64,000 bases of DNA from an uncultured Alphaproteobacteria bacterium (lineage in GTDB: Bacteria; Pseudomonadota; Alphaproteobacteria; Rs-D84). Position 1 is the first letter of the stretch; each line of letters starts with the position of its first letter. Below are positions 62,104 through 64,000 of this stretch, piece after piece. A model generated the notes under the pieces. That model worked only from the letters and a program-made list of their open reading frames with translations. It did not search any database and had not been told where the DNA came from. Made by a program: the position numbers and the translations under genes. The stretch lies in NCBI GenBank assembly GCA_944392535.1, contig CALXWY010000001.1, forward strand, positions 124,001 to 188,000. Direction: 5' to 3'.

Positions 62104-63864
62104 ATGGCGATTCGGATTTTGCCAGATTCTTTGATAAATCAAATTGCCGCCGGTGAAGTGGTTGAACGCCCCGCCAGTGTGGTTAAAGAATTGGTGGAAA
62201 ATGCGCTGGATGCGGGGGCAACGCAAATTGTTGTTGACGTTGCGGATGGGGGGCGGACGTTGATTTCGGTGATTGATGATGGGGGCGGAATGACGCGCCC
62301 AGATTTAGAAAACTGTATTATGCGCCATGCAACATCTAAATTACCAAGTGATGATTTATTAAATATTAATTTTATGGGATTTCGTGGTGAAGCGTTGCCG
62401 TCAATCGCATCTGTTGGGGATATGACAATTGATACATTCAACAGCGCGGAACCGCATGGTTGGCGTCTGGATTGCACAACTGGGGCGGTGCGGCCGTCTG
62501 ATTGGGATGGCGGAACGCGCGTTCGGGTGACGAATTTGTTTTCCAGAACGCCGGCACGGTTAAAGTTCTTGCGTGGCGATCGGGCCGAAATGATGGCGGT
62601 TGTTGATGTGGTAAAGCGATTGGCAATGTCACGGCCAGATACAGGATTTGTTTTGAATAACAAATGGTATTTTCCAAAAAATCAGGATTTTAACGAAAGA
62701 ATTGTTGCGGTTATGGGGGATGATGTACGTGGACGCATGGTGCATTTGGATGTTCAATCAGAATCTGACCCAGATATGAAATTATGGGGCGTAATTTCGG
62801 AACCAACATTGCGACGTGCGTCGTCTGTGGATCAATATTTGTTTGTAAATGGACGTGCGGTAAAAGATAAAGTTCTGGTTGGTGCGTTGCGCGCCGCGTA
62901 TATGGATGTTATGCATGCACGTGAATTTCCTTTGTGTGCGTTGTATTTAACACTGAATCCACGCAAGGTTGATGTTAATGTTTCGCCCGCCAAGACCGAA
63001 GTGCATTTTCTGGAACCGTCGCATGTGCGCGGATTTATTATAAAATCGTTGCGTGCGGCATTGGCGCGAACAATGATTGAATCTGGGGCGGATAGTGGCG
63101 CGGGGGTGTCAATTCAAAATATGTCCCGTGTGACAAATTTTGCACCATCAAAATCGGTGGTATGTACACATCACCGTGGTCCAGACAGTGCGTTCATGTT
63201 TGTCGCATCGCCACATAAATCCAGTATTAATAATGATACAGATGCGGTTGATGCCGGTGGTCCAGGTGATTGTGCGTCCAGTGGTTTTAATGCCACGGAT
63301 TTACCACTGGGGCGCGTTATTGGTCAAATTGGTAACAAGTATATATTGGCCCAGAGTGGCGAAAATTTGGTGATCGTTGACCAGCATGCTGCACATGAAC
63401 GAATTACGTATGAAAAACTGCGTCGTCATGCGATAAAAGGGCAACCATTATTGACCCCAATCGTTGTATCATTGCGTGGCGAAGATGTAAATGCGGTCTT
63501 GGCGGTCGCAGATGAAATGCGTGCGATGGGATTGCATGTTGATGCGTTTGGGGATTCGGCATTGGCCATATTTGAAAAGCCGGCTGATTGGGATTTTGAT
63601 TGGGGGCAACTGTTTCACAATATCGCAGATGAAGTACGCGCGTATGGACATTCATCGCAATTGGCAGAAAGAATGCATCTGAAATTGGCAAATTATGCAT
63701 GTCATCACAGTGTTCGTGCTGGACAAAAACTGGATATGGCCCAAATGGATGCGCTGTTGCGGGAAATAGAAAATACAACCCGGGGCGGGGAATGTAATCA
63801 TGGGCGGCCGGTATATAAATTTATCCCAATCAGTGAATTTGATTCTTGGTTTGAACGCATTTGA
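62104..63864 (+). CDS. mutL: DNA mismatch repair protein MutL with endonuclease motif
   Basis: The mismatch-repair matchmaker. The 586 residues carry the GHKL ATPase (IAAGEVVERPASVVKELVENALDAGA, DDGGGM, GFRGEALPSIASV) and a C-terminal dimer domain. The DQHA-x2-E-x4-E motif (DQHAAHERITYE, 426-437) and later ACHHSVRAG and CNHGRP are the marks of MutL that nicks DNA itself, as in bacteria without MutH. So strand discrimination here should not use Dam/MutH. Length is normal. It follows greA closely. Confidence 0.96.
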   Translation: MAIRILPDSLINQIAAGEVVERPASVVKELVENALDAGATQIVVDVADGGRTLISVIDDGGGMTRPDLENCIMRHATSKLPSDDLLNINFMGFRGEALPSIASVGDMTIDTFNSAEPHGWRLDCTTGAVRPSDWDGGTRVRVTNLFSRTPARLKFLRGDRAEMMAVVDVVKRLAMSRPDTGFVLNNKWYFPKNQDFNERIVAVMGDDVRGRMVHLDVQSESDPDMKLWGVISEPTLRRASSVDQYLFVNGRAVKDKVLVGALRAAYMDVMHAREFPLCALYLTLNPRKVDVNVSPAKTEVHFLEPSHVRGFIIKSLRAALARTMIESGADSGAGVSIQNMSRVTNFAPSKSVVCTHHRGPDSAFMFVASPHKSSINNDTDAVDAGGPGDCASSGFNATDLPLGRVIGQIGNKYILAQSGENLVIVDQHAAHERITYEKLRRHAIKGQPLLTPIVVSLRGEDVNAVLAVADEMRAMGLHVDAFGDSALAIFEKPADWDFDWGQLFHNIADEVRAYGHSSQLAERMHLKLANYACHHSVRAGQKLDMAQMDALLREIENTTRGGECNHGRPVYKFIPISEFDSWFERI

Positions 63865-63961
63865 TTTTCGCGCGTTTTTGTAACTATTTTTCTTTACAGG
63901 CGCGGCTTTTTTTACTATTCTGACACAATAAATTAATAAAAATGTACAAGGAGAAATTTCA

Positions 63962-64000
63962 ATGGAAGAATCAAGCGCAGTTATTGATACAGTTAATACC
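63962..64000 (+). CDS. Start of a gene cut by the window edge
   Basis: An ATG at 63962 behind ACAAGGAGAAATTTC begins an acidic peptide, MEESSAVIDTVNT, that runs off the window. A promoter-like TTTACA and TACTAT/TATTCT pair stands about 40-60 bases upstream. Too little is visible for a function. Confidence 0.55.
   Translation, partial: MEESSAVIDTVNT

Overview
The window is a gene-dense stretch of a Gram-negative chromosome, most likely from an uncultured alphaproteobacterium. Three things support this: outer-membrane genes (LptG, LolC/LolD, SecB, MltA, a PagL-like deacylase, an LpoA-like lipoprotein); proteins of alphaproteobacterial type (AspRS, AddB, XerD, a DciA-like protein, an AsmA-like protein); and housekeeping genes packed with 4-14 bp overlaps. 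The DNA is moderately AT-rich by eye and the standard genetic code fits. No insertion sequence, prophage or CRISPR array was seen. Clear sigma70-type promoters (TTGNNT, 16-17 bp, TATAAT or TATCAT) stand before the tRNAs, recA, greA and two small RNAs.

Layout. 1-6.2 kb: the end of a type IVb-pilus-like operon (PilO-like end, PilP-like, PilQ-type ATPase, PilR-type membrane protein), then structured RNA copy A and a large secreted Cys-rich protein. 6.2-12.5 kb: RusA-like protein, gyrB, two DNA glycosylases, PagL-like protein, GT8 glycosyltransferase. 12.5-15.5 kb: RNA copy B, tRNA-Met, an exact 174-bp tandem duplication of hairpins, a tandem-HTH ArsR regulator divergent from a small membrane protein, tRNA-Thr and a T-box-like leader. 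15.5-25.7 kb: aspS, AsmA-like, uvrB, tsaE, an ftsA-rpe gene fusion and ftsQ. 25.7-32.3 kb: PilN/secretin-like lipoprotein, lolC, lolD, three envelope proteins sharing a helical Cys repeat, tRNA-Gly, a long hairpin, tRNA-Tyr and an 87-bp tandem repeat. 32.3-41 kb: LpoA-like protein divergent from rsmI-engB-addB, xthA, an acyl-CoA/ACP ligase. 41-49 kb: mnmE-ruvA facing yebC-ruvC, secB, mltA, a DciA-like gene, an MFS transporter, recA. 49-53.8 kb: surface-polysaccharide glycosyltransferases. 53.8-64 kb: typA, serS, trxB, a J-domain protein, xerD with a 43-residue ORF upstream, lptG, greA, mutL and the first codons of one more gene.

How genes work together. Envelope building (Lpt, Lol, SecB, MltA, LpoA-like, glycosyltransferases, pilus-like secretion parts) and DNA repair or recombination (UvrB, Ung, HhH glycosylase, AddB, XthA, RuvA, RuvC, RecA, MutL, RusA-like) dominate.

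The most unusual items are: (1) a two-member, promoter-bearing structured RNA family (3745-3915 and 12473-12648) whose long stem shows compensatory changes and whose 3' end can fold into mutually exclusive hairpins; (2) a T-box core before aspS, unexpected in this lineage, whose bulge fits a G73 tRNA such as tRNA-Asp; (3) a translational fusion of the division protein FtsA to ribulose-phosphate 3-epimerase with all four metal ligands kept; (4) exact or near-exact tandem duplications of hairpin arrays directly behind two tRNA genes.
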